Source of the DNA: Maratus speciosus
Lineage: Eukaryota; Arthropoda; Arachnida; Araneae; Salticidae
Reading direction: 5' to 3'
DNA: 64,000 nucleotides
NCBI GenBank assembly: GCA_963932465.1
Contig: OZ010795.1
Location: 520,991,451-521,055,450 of the forward strand
Shown: piece after piece, positions 34,720 through 46,739 of the stretch
How positions within the stretch are numbered: position 1 is the stretch's first letter
Layout of the letters: each line of letters starts with the position of its first letter
Program-made: the position numbers and the translations under genes
Notes under the pieces: model-generated
Database searches by the model: none
What the model saw: the letters and a program-made list of their open reading frames with translations, nothing else
Told to the model about the DNA's origin: nothing

Positions 34720-35147
34720 GTAATGGACATTATTCTTTACATAGCCCATATTTTAATGTCAACTTTTTTTTCATGATTTATGAGAAAATGGCAACAAAAA
34801 GATTCAGTACCTCCTATTTTCGACTATTTTCCGTTTACTTTCAATGACTTTCAATAGAAATGTGGTACTTTTGTTGCCACGATAAGAAAAATGGTATTAA
34901 AAACTACAAAAAAATTAATATCTCAAAAATAAATTGAGATACAGCATTCAAACAAATTGCATTTAAAAGAACATTTCTTTTCTTATACGACGGTATAAAA
35001 ATTTAAAATGTGCGATGTTTAGAAGTTTAAGAATTTGCAGTAGAGGAAATTGCAAAACCAAAATTTTATTTCAAATTTCAAAGTGTTGCCATTCGCAAAA
35101 TGACGTATGCGTTGCGCACAGATATGTTTGTCCTTTATAATATAAAT
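34720..35147 (-). mobile_element. Helitron-like 5' fragment
   Basis: On the minus strand it matches the first 430 bp of the element at 2697: TATTATAAAGGACAAACATA, GCATACGTCATT-TGCGAATGG and TTTGCCATTTTCTCATAAA-like blocks. The 3' hairpin and CTAG are missing. Confidence 0.75.
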
Positions 35148-35569
35148 AGTGTAGATATAGGTTACATATATATGCATGCTAAGAAAACAATGTTAAAGGT
35201 GTTGCAGATATTGTTTTCAAAAATTTTAAAGCGTAAATTTGATATTTATATTACATAAAATCTAGAAAGTTTAGGAAAAATTAAATATGTATAAAAATAC
35301 TATTACATGAGTAGTATGTGCATATGATTTTGCAGATCTTTTTAACAGTAATGAGATTAAGAATTTCACTGAGAACATGTTGGGAGTTTATAATAGATAT
35401 GGATATGAATAAACAGATTTTAATGAATTTCAAAACTTACTTAAATCTGTTGTTCAAGAGAACTATTTATATGAAGGCCACAAGGTACACAATGAAAGCA
35501 AGGTATTCAGCTGTATCCCAATTGGTGTGTGTGTGTGTGTGGAGGTGTTGCTGTCCCTTACGAAAATAG

Positions 35570-35800
35570 TTCATAGAGCTGTATAGAACTCTATGGAATT
35601 CTTTACAAGTACTATAGAATAGCCTTTCTATAGATTTCTGTTTCTATAGAGTTTTGAAGAGTTCTATAGAATACATTTTCTAAGGAAAATGTTTCTATAG
35701 AATTCGGTAGAATATTTTTTTTTCTATAGAACAGTTTTTCTATACAGCACTATAAAACTTATAGAAGTTCTACAGACTAATGATTCTGTAGATAAAAAAC
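35570..35800. repeat. Cluster of TTCTATAGAA palindromes
   Basis: The self-complementary motif TTCTATAGAA and close variants (TCTATAGA, CTATAGAAT) occur about a dozen times at irregular spacing. A (GT)n run precedes it at 35,527. A second cluster lies at 38,985-39,195. Confidence 0.7.
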
Positions 35801-36216
35801 AACAACATTTTTTGGTGTTTTAAAATTTATGCGTATTAATTTATCTATGCATACATATTAAATAACAATAGTAATAATAATAATAATAATTAATTTTGTA
35901 ATACATCAGTTTAATATAATAGTACACCATAGATTTATCATCGTTATAATTTAATTCATAATTCTAATACATTGTGATTCAATTATTTATGTTATAATAT
36001 ATAAATCGAACTACACTAATTTATTTTTAATTAATATGTTTGTTTATGATTCACTATTTTTTCGTTTAATTTTACACTCATTTATTAAATTGCTATGAAT
36101 TTCATAAAAACATTCATCTAACTTAAACCTTCGCTGCATCACGTGCCATATCATGTACATACCTAAAAATATATATAATTTTCATTATGTGCCATGAATT
36201 TTGCAAATGTATAACT

Positions 36217-36258
36217 GATCAAAAAAAATCCAAAGAATTTCCATTCTTTGGATTTTTT
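36217..36258. other. Perfect short hairpin
   Basis: AAAAAAATCCAAAGAAT and its complement ATTCTTTGGATTTTTTT are separated by a 4-nt loop (TTCC). It resembles a bacterial terminator in shape only. Confidence 0.6.
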
Positions 36259-36727
36259 TCAACACTTTTTTTGTTCATGTCAGAGAGCTCTATTAGTCAA
36301 AAAATTAGAATTTGTTCTTCGGAAATAACAGAAAAAATTCTATCAAGCTATTAAGGTAAAATTTACTTTCATTATTTTTACTGAATACTTAAAAATATTA
36401 ATATAAAAAAAGTTCACAGTATTAAGCAGATAAAATTAATTAATTTAAGCTTATTTAGTTCCAAAATATGGCAATACAGTTTTTTAAAACCTTAATTGTG
36501 TACATATGGTACACACCATAAAATATCAAATTTTAGCTGAAAATTTGAAAATTAATTTATTTTGCTATTTTTCTCTTTATTAGACCGATATATAGCATTC
36601 AAATACTTTTTTTCATAAAAATAGAAAAAAATCGTGCAGTGAAGGGTTAATAAATTTTATTCACTAATAGTAATTCATCTAATTTAATAAACTTTATTCA
36701 CCAATTGTACTTTTTATTCAAAAATTT

Positions 36728-38376
36728 GGCACTTTTCTGTTAGCCGGGGCGCCAGTGTTACATATACATATGTATGTCTATATACATCTATATACAGGGT
36801 GCAATATGTTATCTATCGCCGACCTTTAATTTCTCAACCGTTGGTCGTAGACATATTGTTCTATTTACAAAAACGTTTCAAATGAGGTAATTATTAATGT
36901 TGTGGTATTATTTAAAGTAAAAAATCAATTTTATAAAATATACGAAATCTAACTTTTTATACGGTCCCCTAGTCCCTATAGTTATATTTAGTAAAAGTTT
37001 ACACATATCATAACAAATATAACACAAAAAGTTTGACATTTGTACTACCTAAATTGGCATAGTTATTAAATTTCAAAGTTTGAGATTTTTTCACACAATT
37101 TTGTCTTTCATTGAGGGATCAGTTAAAAGATGAATTAAAGTAATTCGAGATCAAAATCAGGGTTCAATATCGTTTTTACGGCGAAACCACCTTTCGCCGC
37201 TATCGCCTAATCGGAAAATCACCAAAGAGGGATATTTCATCTAAAAATTTGAGGTGACTTTTATGGGTCGTATACAAAGCGAAGAATGAAATATTGAAAC
37301 TAAACAGAAAAATAAATATCAATTTATTATAATATCAAAAAACGATCTACTATAAAAAAAAAAATGAATACATCAAACGCCGGAATCTACAGAGTTACTG
37401 CTCAAAGTGTTCTCCATTGGTGGCAATGCAGAATTGAATGCATGACAGTACTGAGTCCTGGACACGTTAGAGAATAGCAGGTGTGCAAAGTATGCGACAA
37501 TCAAGGATAGCCGGTATCGCCAAATCGGGGATATAAATATCAATTAGTTCATCCAAATTATTTCATCTAAAAATTTGAGCTAATTTTTATGGGTCGAACA
37601 ACATTCAAACGTCAAAGTAGATAGAATCGACAACCGGAAAATAAAACATACTCACCAAGGACTAGATAAGTGGCAGAAAATTAAATTGATATTTATTTTT
37701 TGATTGATATTTATTTAATTTCAATGTTTCATTCTTCGCTTTGCATACGACTCCTAAAAGTCAGCTCAAATTCTTAGATGAAATATGATTAGTAGATTAT
37801 TATGATTCTTAGATGAATCTCTTTGGTGATTCCCCGATTCGTCGATACTGTCTAAAGGTGGTTTCGCCGTAAAAACGACATTGCCCCCTGATTTTGATCT
37901 CGAATTACTTTAATTCATCTTTTAACTAACCCATCGATGAAAGACAAAATTGTGTGCAAAAATCTCAAACTTTGAAATTTAATAACCGTGTCAATTTTTA
38001 TAGTACAGATGTCAGACTTATTGCGTTATATCTGATATGATATGTGTAAACTTTTACTAAATATAACTATGGGACTTGGGGACCGTATAAAAAGTTAGTT
38101 TTCGTAATTTTTATAAAAGTGATTTTTTACTTTTAATAATGCCACAACATGAATATTTACCTCATTTGAAACGTTTTTGTAATTGGAACTATATGTCTAC
38201 GACCAACGGTTAAGAAATTAATGGTCGGCGATAGATAACATATTGCAACCTGTATATAGATATATGTACATATACATATATGTGGAATGTATATTTGTGT
38301 ATATATACATTATATGTATTTATACATACATATGTATGTCTCTATAACTCTGGTGCCCGGCTAACCGAAAAGTATA
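36728..38376. mobile_element. MITE of the GGTTAGCC family carrying a nested insertion
   Basis: Outer ends are GGCACTTTTCTGTTAGCC on the left and TACTTTTCGGTTAGCC on the minus strand at the right. This is the family of the MITE at 1577, again with a TATACATATG-type core. Without the inner insertion it would be about 190 bp, like that MITE. An A-rich 7-8-bp direct repeat flanks it (about 36,720-36,727 and 38,377-38,384). Confidence 0.75.
36795..38252. mobile_element. Nested TIR element with ~500-bp inverted arms
   Basis: It begins CAGGGTGCAATATGTTATC and ends with the inverted CAGGTTGCAATATGTTATC, with TA at 36,793-36,794 and 38,253-38,254. The arms (36,795 to about 37,300 and about 37,727-38,252) match through TCTATCGCCGACC, TTTACGGCGAAACCACC and CGAAGAATGAAA. 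The centre holds a partial extra direct copy of the arm (37,512-37,600). On the minus strand near 37,440 there is a faint transposase C-terminus (HCHQWRTL-like). Tc1/mariner-type by TA target. Confidence 0.8.
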
Positions 38377-38492
38377 AAAAAATTTAATCTGAAGTGTAAA
38401 ATTATTTAAACAATTACGTTTCAAGTATAACAAATAATAATTTATTAGACTTTTAAATATTTTTTCAAGTCTATAGTAAAATACGAATTATT

Positions 38493-38732
38493 TTTAACAC
38501 CCCTCGTCCCATGCCGTCAGATTAATGAATTTTAACAAAAATGGGAAATCTGAAATGAATATCTTAACACGATTTAAGCTGTGAAGCTCACTTGAAATTG
38601 TAAATAATACAGCACCCCTACCCCCAACAAAATAAATAAGAAAATGAATAAACAAATAAATTCATCATTTTTATGGACAATTTTTTTTCTCCTTAAATCT
38701 GGTTTTCTAATTTACAAATGATTTTGGTTTTC
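38493..38732. repeat. Duplication resumes (matches 63,763-64,000)
   Basis: Homology with copy 2 resumes at TTTAACACCCCTCGTCCCAT and continues to the window end in copy 2. This shows the duplicated unit extends beyond the transposon block. Confidence 0.9.
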
Positions 38733-39213
38733 GTAATTTAAACAGTTGAGAATGAATCGCCGTATAAAATGTATATGATTTATACACAATACAATAATTT
38801 CTATACAAATTTAATGACAGGGAATGCAAATCACAAAAGAAACAAACGTGAAATAGTGTAATGAGAACAGGTAAAAATGTGAGCAATCGTAGATTGCAAT
38901 GAAAGTACTGGTTCGCGTCCTATTACAAAAGCCAAACAGCATCGAGTACGGTTGGGGAGGGTGACCATAGCGGCGGCGCTGTTTTTTTATAGAATATATT
39001 CGAATATTTTTATAGAATATTTTATAGAATATATTCGAATATTTCAGAGAAATTGTATTGACATTTCTATTGAATTTCTACAGATATTTCTAGAGCTTTT
39101 GGTGAAACTAGCTAATAGAAAAACGGGCCATAATTCTATAGGATTCTATAATACCTTTTCTATAATTTTGTTATAGAATTCTATAAAAAAATTTTATAAG
39201 GGGTAGTTCGATA
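38733..39213. repeat. AT-rich DNA with second TTCTATAGAA cluster
   Basis: From 38,985 to 39,195 the motifs TTATAGAATA, ATATTCGAATAT and TTCTATAGGATTCTATAAT recur, most of them self-complementary. The sequence before it (GGTGACCATAGCGGCGGCG) is locally GC-rich. Confidence 0.6.
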
Positions 39214-39451
39214 TTGGCCGACATGAATCTAAATATATATGAAAATAACAGTTACTTAAAGAAAAATATAATCAGCTTTAGATATATCGACGACGTTTTG
39301 ATTATTGAGTTAAATTACAATAAAAGCCAATTTTTTCTTTAACTATCACCCCCAAAATCTAGAGTTGAAACTATCATCCAATAATAATCAAAAAGAAAAT
39401 TATTTCGATGTAAATGTAGAAATTGAAAATAAAAATGGTAATTGCAAGACA
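39214..39451 (+). pseudogene. Penelope-like reverse transcriptase fragment
   Basis: Frame 39,214-39,339 reads LADMNLNIYENN, then SFRYIDDVLIIELNY, containing RT motif C (YIDD). After a frameshift in a T-run, frame 39,341-39,451 reads YHPQNLELK, then NYFDVNVEIENKNG. This matches the Penelope/Naiad order after YIDD (P..LELK, then YLDL.I). Fingers, motif A and endonuclease are missing. It is more diverged from the 9-13 kb element than a direct copy would be, so it is a separate family member. Confidence 0.75.
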
Positions 39452-40102
39452 TAATCCCTTTAAATAAACTGATTTCAGATATCACCTGATTAAAAGAAGC
39501 AATGATTGACTGATACAACATTCCCTTGAAACAGAGTTCTACAATGAATTTGGTCCAAAAAATGACGATTAACTTCGTAAAGACATACGGGAATTGAAGA
39601 GAATTGATACATTTATTTGAAGCAAGCGGACCGGGGATTGTGGTTTGGAAATGAACAGGTGTTCAAAATGACAGGTGTTTCATTGTGAAGTGTTTTTAGG
39701 CGAGTCAGTTTCATTTTCTTTAAGGTCGCTTTAGATCTTGTTTCTGCCGGCATGCCAATATTTCGTAGATACGTGATTTCGTTACGATCCAGAACTGTGA
39801 TTATAAATCACCGGTTATTTGCTATTCACGGCTGTCTATCGTACGTTTGACGTCATAGCGTCGGGGATGTAGTAGATACGTTTGAGTCAGTGGCGTTTTG
39901 CATATGTTTTTCACTTTTAGGAATGGCAGCAATTGATATTCACAAATTCTGTGTGTTGTTTGTATAAATTATGGAACGAAGCAGATGATATTGGCCTTCC
40001 TATAGCTAGTTGTTTGTGAGCAGCATTTGCATTTTTATAATGCCATAGTAGTGTTTTCGCTTTAAGTTTTACCGGTAATGTTATTTTTTACATTAAATTT
40101 TA
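39452..40102. other. Intergenic DNA after the RT fragment
   Basis: The stretch may hold further decayed RT C-terminus up to about 39,600. From 39,650 to 39,900 it is less AT-rich. No other feature is recognised. Confidence 0.4.
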
Positions 40103-40336
40103 CTTCGTTTTTATTTTAAGTTTGTTTAGTTTAAGCAATGTGTTTCTTCCCTTTTCACTTGTATATATCATCACGTTTTCATCATGAATAAATAAGTTAC
40201 CAAAATTTTCTGCTTCTTTATTAAGTCTTCTACATAACTTCACAAATTTTTTAGACTTACATTCGCCTCTGATGTTTGATAATGCAGTTTTAATTAATAA
40301 AATATAGCAGTCATTTCTGTTGATTTTGGTTAAGTT
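40103..40336 (-). CDS. Unrecognised 78-codon open stretch without a start
   Basis: On the minus strand the frame stays open between an upstream UGA and a UAA and reads LSNIRGECKSKKFVKLCRRL, with FGNLFIHDEN farther on. Composition is balanced and protein-like compared with the many low-complexity frames nearby. An AG (CAACAG) lies upstream, so it could be an exon or a transposon coding fragment. I do not recognise the family. Confidence 0.25.
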
Positions 40337-42970
40337 TCAGCCAGTTATGTTATAATGATTCTTTCAGTTAGTTAATTCCATTAAAATATTTATTCTGTGC
40401 TGGTTTATTTATTCAAAATTCTTCATTTTATGTTTTAAATTATGCAGTATGTTTTGAGGTCAGTTGAAAGTTATTTAAGTATGTATATATAGTATATTTA
40501 CATATATATCAATGAATATTACAAATCCCATACACATAACCTATGCAATACGTTTTCTTACTTTTCCAATATTTGGATGTAATGAAAGGAAAATATATAC
40601 CTCTTCTCTTTCAATAATCATTATGAGAAAATACATTTTTCTTTTCCTTTTCCAATAATGGACGGTATTCTCGATACAGGTTACAGGGAATTTTTAGATT
40701 GAGGTATTTTTCTATAGGAAAGATATAGGAATGAAGAATAATTTTGAGGAAATGATGGATGATCTTGTTGTAATGTCTTAGATGTAAATAAATAAATAAA
40801 TATATATATATATATATATATTTATTTATTTATTTACATATTTTATATATCTATTTAATTTAAATAACTTCTTTATTAATGTCATTCGTTTAATAAAATA
40901 TATTTTTACTCCTTACATCACAGCGTTTTTCAGAATATACAAAACGATAAAATCATTTTAAAACAATACGTTTTAAAACGATAATCAGTTTAATTTTAGA
41001 AAGGCATAAACAACATTTTTGCGCTGATATTTTAATCCGTTTCAAGTTGAATACTCGCACCTAACTCTCTAACTTTTCTATTTAAAAAAATCATAAATTT
41101 TATCATGGTACACGTGGTACTACGGTAACGTGGTCAGATTTTTTTCGTTTGAAATATGCCAAAACATTTTACTTCGCTCAAATTTACAGCTTATTATAAT
41201 ACATATTTTTACTTTCTATAGTCCTTTTGTTTTGGAATATTTCAGGTTCTAAGTTTCATAACTAAGCACAAAAATAACAGTACTTTTTCAAAATATTTGA
41301 CAAATGCAAACTCTTTTTTTTATTTCACTTTTTCTAAAGCATGCATCATTCATAGTACCCTATTATGGTTATCAGATATATGGTTTAGCAGTTTCCCTTT
41401 TCCTTTCGTGAAAGATTTCAGAACTCTTCATATTGATGTTTATTAAACTTAAAATAAGCACGTGTTCTGTCAATTTTAATAAATATATTTTTCTGTTCGG
41501 TATCCGCAAACTTTCTTTTTTATCTAGAAAATGAGAATTTAATTAAAGATGAATGACATGCTTCAATTTAATTGTTAGAATATTGCCTAATATGAAGAAA
41601 GATGCTGATTAAAATCTGGTAAAATATATTTATATATCTAGATAAACGGAGAACATTCTATTCCGTCAAAAATACTACTTCTATTTAAAATAAGAATGAT
41701 TAAAACTCGCATGTATGTGATAAAAAATAGTACAAGTATTTATGTATCATCAGCAAGAAAAGAGGGATTTTGTGAGACATTGTCCTATTTGGACAATATT
41801 TCTACAGAAGGACTATTCCTTCATGGAAGTTTTTTGTATGGAATGTGACCCTTAATATTCGCCTCATAGAAGGATCATATTTGCCACATAGATCCAATTC
41901 ATATTTAAATAGAGCTGTTCAAATAGTTTTGACAGTTCAGGCATTTAGAAAAGTTGTGACTAGAATGGCATGTGTGAAATTGTTAAAAGTTGCAAGTTTG
42001 AAATTATCTTGAAAACTCATTAACAAAAATTAAAAAGTATATAATATTGTAACCCCTGGAACATTATCTTCATATTTATTTAGTACTAATAATTTCGTAA
42101 GACCATGATTCATATTAAATTGGTTGTATAGATTGAAAATATGTAAATTATGAGGAAATTAAAACCGTTAAAAAATCTAAGGAATTTAAAAACGTCTGTG
42201 AAATTGATATCTGGTTTAGTGTTACATCTCAAAATAAAATTGCGCAAGATTGGGGTTTGTCATTTATTTACTTCATCTTCAATAAAATCACAATTTTTCC
42301 TCTTATGTTGGCACAAAAAATCAAATGAAGGAAAGTCAGACATCGGGAGTATTGAATAGGCATAAAGATCAATACTTCCATGATATGCTTAAGAAAATCA
42401 AGATTCCTTTTGATTCCTAACATAACATAATTGCGTTCAAAAAGATAATATTTGTTGCATTCTATGAACCTTTCCGTGATGACATAGTGAGCCCGCTGAC
42501 AGTATACTTCTTTATCTCATAACATTACGGCTCTAATCTTTTCTAAACAATCACGATACATCTTTAAAAGACCTGCCGAATTATGATTTATCTTTCAATT
42601 AGACAATTTATGTTTATTTTGTAGAGATTAATTGCACTTCAAAATTGGGGGCGTTTTTGGACCATCTAGAGCTGAGTTCAGGAAAAAAATATTTCTGTCA
42701 TCTATACTGATTTAGGATTACTATATAATTATTTGTTCCTTCTAATCTACTTAAAAATATTTTTGCTTAAGAATATTTTAAAGTAGAATAATCAAAAAGA
42801 AACTGAAAGAAAGAATGAAAGTTTCTATATTTAAAATATACACTTTTATCTATAATGTCAAAGAATTAACAATTTTTAAGAGCTTCCCTTCAAGTTCAAA
42901 CAAATAATAGAAAGAGTGCTATATCTCCCTAAAAATATTTCATTATTTATTTTTTCTCATTAAGGGATAC
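40337..42970. other. AT-rich intergenic DNA
   Basis: No gene is recognised. It holds the palindrome at 40,782-40,839. Open frames such as 42,150-42,359 look like chance. Confidence 0.5.
40782..40839. repeat. 58-bp perfect palindrome
   Basis: The order is ATG, (TAAA)4, (TA)10, (TTTA)4, CAT. Every position pairs with its partner. It is a compound microsatellite able to extrude as a cruciform. Confidence 0.9.
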
Positions 42971-43129
42971 ATAGCTGCCAACGTCTACGGATTATCCCCA
43001 CCACTAAAATTTAGTAGTAAATTTAATTAACAACAATAGCCAAAATTTAACTTTTTCTAGCGATGAAACAATGCATAAATTTCTGTTAAATTTTAGTGGT
43101 AACAAAAATCCGTACAAGTTGGCAGCTAT
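42971..43129. mobile_element. 159-bp MITE
   Basis: Terminal inverted repeats read ATAGCTGCCAACGTCTACGG and ATAGCTGCCAACTTGTACGG and extend inward through CCACTAAAATTTA for about 45 bp. The outer TA may be the target duplication. There is no coding capacity. Confidence 0.8.
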
Positions 43130-45207
43130 GGGGTTTTAAGACAATTACTAAATTACAGCAATCTGTTACTTATCATTCATTCTCATTTATAAGTAATTTG
43201 GAATATAGTCTTTCCATTCCTAAGGCTAATAATCAAAATTGAAATTTGAAGCATGTAGAAAAAAACCTCAATTTTCTATCATCAGTTAGTGTACGTTTTA
43301 ATACTTAAATAAACCATCTTGCAATCTATTATTTTGAATTTAGTAATAAATAAATATGATATACTTATATGAAGATTTTCATTAAAATCTGTGAAATGTA
43401 CCGCACTGGTTTCAAAATCCAACATCGCCGAACTTTCTGATCATATTGATGGTTGATAAAGGATCGGGGTTGATTAAGCCGCGCTTTTGGCACATGAAAT
43501 AGACTAAAAGTCGATTCTGTTATGTACTGACTTAATTATTTTACTTTTTAACATTAGAAGGCATATATTGTATGATTTTAACAATAGTTTTTGTGTTCTG
43601 TTCGGATTTATATGACTTACACAAGCTCAAAGTTCGTATAATTCGTAGTTTTGCTGAAAAATTTTAACTGAATTATTTATTTGAGCGCAATAGTGAAACA
43701 CTTTCTTCTTGACATCAAAATATACAAAACATGTTAAAATAAAAGTTTTACAAAGTTGCGCTCATAGTTGAAAAAAAAATGGAGAGTTAAGTAACTGCAT
43801 TCCTTCACACGTCACTAAGAGACTCTCGGATGCAGTGGTATGTTTAAACGGGTTACCATGAACATAAATATTTCTAATAAGCCTGGACGATGGACGTAGA
43901 ACATCGAAGGTATTAAAAAAAATATAGTGTTAGAATCAATCGCGAATTTGTACCTAAATATGATAATGGCAAGAACCCTCATAGAACAGTGTACATAACA
44001 GCGTCTCTTGCGGATAATATTTATTGTCTGGTTCTGAGTTGTCAATGTCGTTATTGGTAGAGCACATTGGAGATGACGAACCCAGCAGAGCCGTGCTACG
44101 TATAACGCCACCTATTTCGCAAATTTTCGTGAAACGGTTTTCTTCTTCAAAAAGCTGTTTCGTTGAAAGTGATGATCTATTCTATGTCCATGCTAATAAG
44201 ACTTGTGTTGTTTACGTGTGATATTATTACGGATAATGTTTTTAAATTTAACGAGATAAAATATATTTTTAGAAAAGAATAGCCTGATTGCAAAGATGCC
44301 ACATTTTTTTGCAAAATAAAAATAAAAGAGGCGAATGGATCGAGATTAATAACATCTTTTATGTGGGTCATTGAAGCCGTAAATGGTTCAATAAAAAGGT
44401 GGAAAGATTTAGACCAAGTAATGCCCAATTCGTAAATACCGTTGATAAGTGACTTTGAGTGCATTATTTGTGCCATTTGCCATGCTCTTTGATCTCCTAG
44501 ATTCAAGCAAAATAATGATGATGAGATTGTTTCTGAAAGAATGATGAAAATAGCAAATCAACCTAATAAATTAAAAATGTTAGTGGCGTCTGAAAAGTGG
44601 ATGAGAAGGTGAGTAGTTTGGCTGAAAATTGAAGCACAAATATTGACGGATTTCTTAGATTAACGATCAATAAATTGCATAAGTAAATACTTGGAATGTG
44701 TCAAATAAAGCAAGTAATATCTTAAACTGACGAACACTTCCGTGATTCCGGGCTATGAATTATTTGTTCATAAAAAAACGCAAATATATTGTCCATGTTT
44801 AGCTGCAGACTAGACGTACGCCTTCGAAGATTTTTAACGCATGGATTCAGTACAACAACTGTTATTTGCCGCCGATTAATACTTGGTATTGTTAGTTTAA
44901 AGTAAGAAGCCCTTGTAGTGGGTTGTTGTGCACATATTTCAACCATTTTGTGATGTTTGGATAGCAAAGGCATGTGGCAGAAGAAAAGCCCTGCGCTGCT
45001 AACTACAAGTATTATGTTCTGGATTTTGCTACCTCCTATAGGTCAGTAAGTCAGCATGTCATAGAAGAGTCTGGCAAATTAGTTTTGATCATATTTTACT
45101 TGTTTTAAACATTCCACAATGTTTAATTACTATTTTTATATCTTAAAGTATTTAATGCCATGTCTACTTTATGTCATGAAATATCATGTTGTTATTAAAC
45201 CTTTTAA
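43130..45207. other. Intergenic DNA with unassigned open frames
   Basis: Open frames at 43,815-44,111 (-), 44,024-44,221 (+), 44,177-44,506 (-) and 44,722-44,973 (-) have balanced composition but no motif I recognise. Exon remnants or transposon fragments are possible. Confidence 0.35.
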
Positions 45208-45743
45208 CCCAGCAAACACGAGATTTATGGCCGCATGGCGTATTCGTTGCGGCCATGGTGCGTTAAGGCCATTTGTAGCCAAACAATACTGTACCGTAAG
45301 TGACGCGCCGCTAATTGCGCCAGCTATCGCCGGACCGTATACGATGCGGCAGCGAGAAAACTGTTACGTTTATTTTACCCGTCATCAGTGAGGGCTGGTT
45401 TCCGGGAAGCATGTGATGGACCGTCATCGTTTAGAAAGTAGAGGGCTTATATTACCTAACCCACATATTTATTTAAAGAGAGGAAATGTATTTTTTTCTT
45501 CATTTCTTCATTTCTTCTCTTTCATTTTTCTTCATATTTTAAAATAAGCTTAATTATTTTAAATGTGGGTTTTAGTGAACATATATATATACGTTATGAG
45601 ATTTATATTTAAAGCGGTAAAATATATTACATAAATTGTTAAAGTATATTACATAAATTATAAATTGTTTAGGCGTAGATTCAAAATTTGATCTATAAAA
45701 AATACTTACTGGAAGATTGTTTTCAATATAAAGTGTATTTGAA

Positions 45744-45785
<42 letters not shown>

Positions 45786-46574
45786 TTCATTTAGGTGCAT
45801 TTCTCAAAAAAATTATAAATTTACTTTTAAACTTTTTCGAAAATTTTCCAATTTCAGTACTGGGCATAGTGAATTAATTAATTAGTTTATTTTTTCAATT
45901 AATACTTTTAAAATGTGTATGAAATGCAACTATTTAAAAATGGCATTACATATAAATTTTTAAAATATATAATTGAAAAAATTAAACAAATTAATAAATT
46001 CACTATGTCAAGTATTGTATTTTGGAAAATTTTGAAAAAAAACAAGATAAGTAAATTTATATACTTTTTAAGTATATCTAAAGGATTATTAATATGTTTT
46101 TTTCATGCTAAAACACTTTATTTAAATTATTTTCCAGCAAGTATTTTTTTAATAGCACAAAATTTTAATTTATGCTTAAATAATTTTTATGGCATGACTG
46201 GCAGGCTTTTGGCTAGTTTAAATTTAAAAGAAACCATGAAAGGCTTTTTTGTGGGCAGCTTCTGGCTAAATTTAATCATGACAACCACAAATGTTAGGAC
46301 AAAGGCAAGCTTCTGTTTAGCTTTTATTTTTAGTGGCCATTAAAATAATAATTGTGGGCACTTTAAGGCTATCTAACATGTTTAGTGACAAATTGGTGGC
46401 ACGATTGTAGGCAACTTCTTGTATTTACGTCCAATTTTCTTGTAGCCTTATTGTGTCCGACGTGACACTTTTTTTTACGGAACCGTAACGTTCAATGATA
46501 ACGGGCCTCCATCGAACACTTTCGGCCAAGGCTAACGAACCCATCAGTGGACCGAAAGTTCTGTGTTTGTTGGG
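45208..46574. mobile_element. CCCARCAAACAC terminal-repeat element
   Basis: The left end CCCAGCAAACACGAGA and the right end, minus strand, CCCAACAAACACAGAA are inverted. The first 200 bp are unusually GC-rich. Inside are an (AT)n tract at 45,750-45,780 and a second inverted repeat (about 45,816-45,900 against 45,975-46,059, sharing CATAGTGAATT and AAAATTTTCC). The 142-codon frame at 45,915-46,343 runs across that inverted repeat and is probably not a gene. No clear target duplication; superfamily unknown. Confidence 0.6.
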
Positions 46575-46739
46575 AACCTATCTACTCCATATTTATACTT
46601 TATATGACCTACACTAACACCTGCATAAATATAAACATCAAACTGTTTTCGGCCAAAAACGCCGCGTATGGATCCTGATCCTTTGTGTTTTATTAAAATT
46701 ATAGTATTATTTCATTAATTTATTGATGTAGTTTTAATT

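Larger units (their letters stand above)
33364..38492. other. 5,129-bp block present only in duplication copy 1
   Basis: TTATT lies at both edges (33,359-33,363 and 38,488-38,492). In copy 2 a single TTATT at 63,758-63,762 joins the two flanks. The block is heterogeneous: unremarkable AT-rich DNA to about 34,700, a Helitron-like fragment, a palindrome-rich cluster, a hairpin and a nested MITE. That mix argues for a microhomology deletion in copy 2 rather than one insertion in copy 1. Short open frames (33,367-33,561 and 33,912-34,130) show no motif. Confidence 0.85.

Noticed and set aside
36217..36258. Rho-independent terminator
   Set aside because: The shape fits but the genome is clearly eukaryotic and no transcription unit ends there.
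39452..39600. Further UGA-recoded codons in the second RT fragment
   Set aside because: TGA codons occur, but the frame cannot be fixed there because the motifs are too decayed.
43815..44506. Host gene across overlapping frames on both strands
   Set aside because: No motif, no splice evidence and frames on both strands of similar quality.
45915..46343. 142-codon open frame as a gene
   Set aside because: It reads across one arm of an inner inverted repeat within a TIR element and has AT-driven composition.
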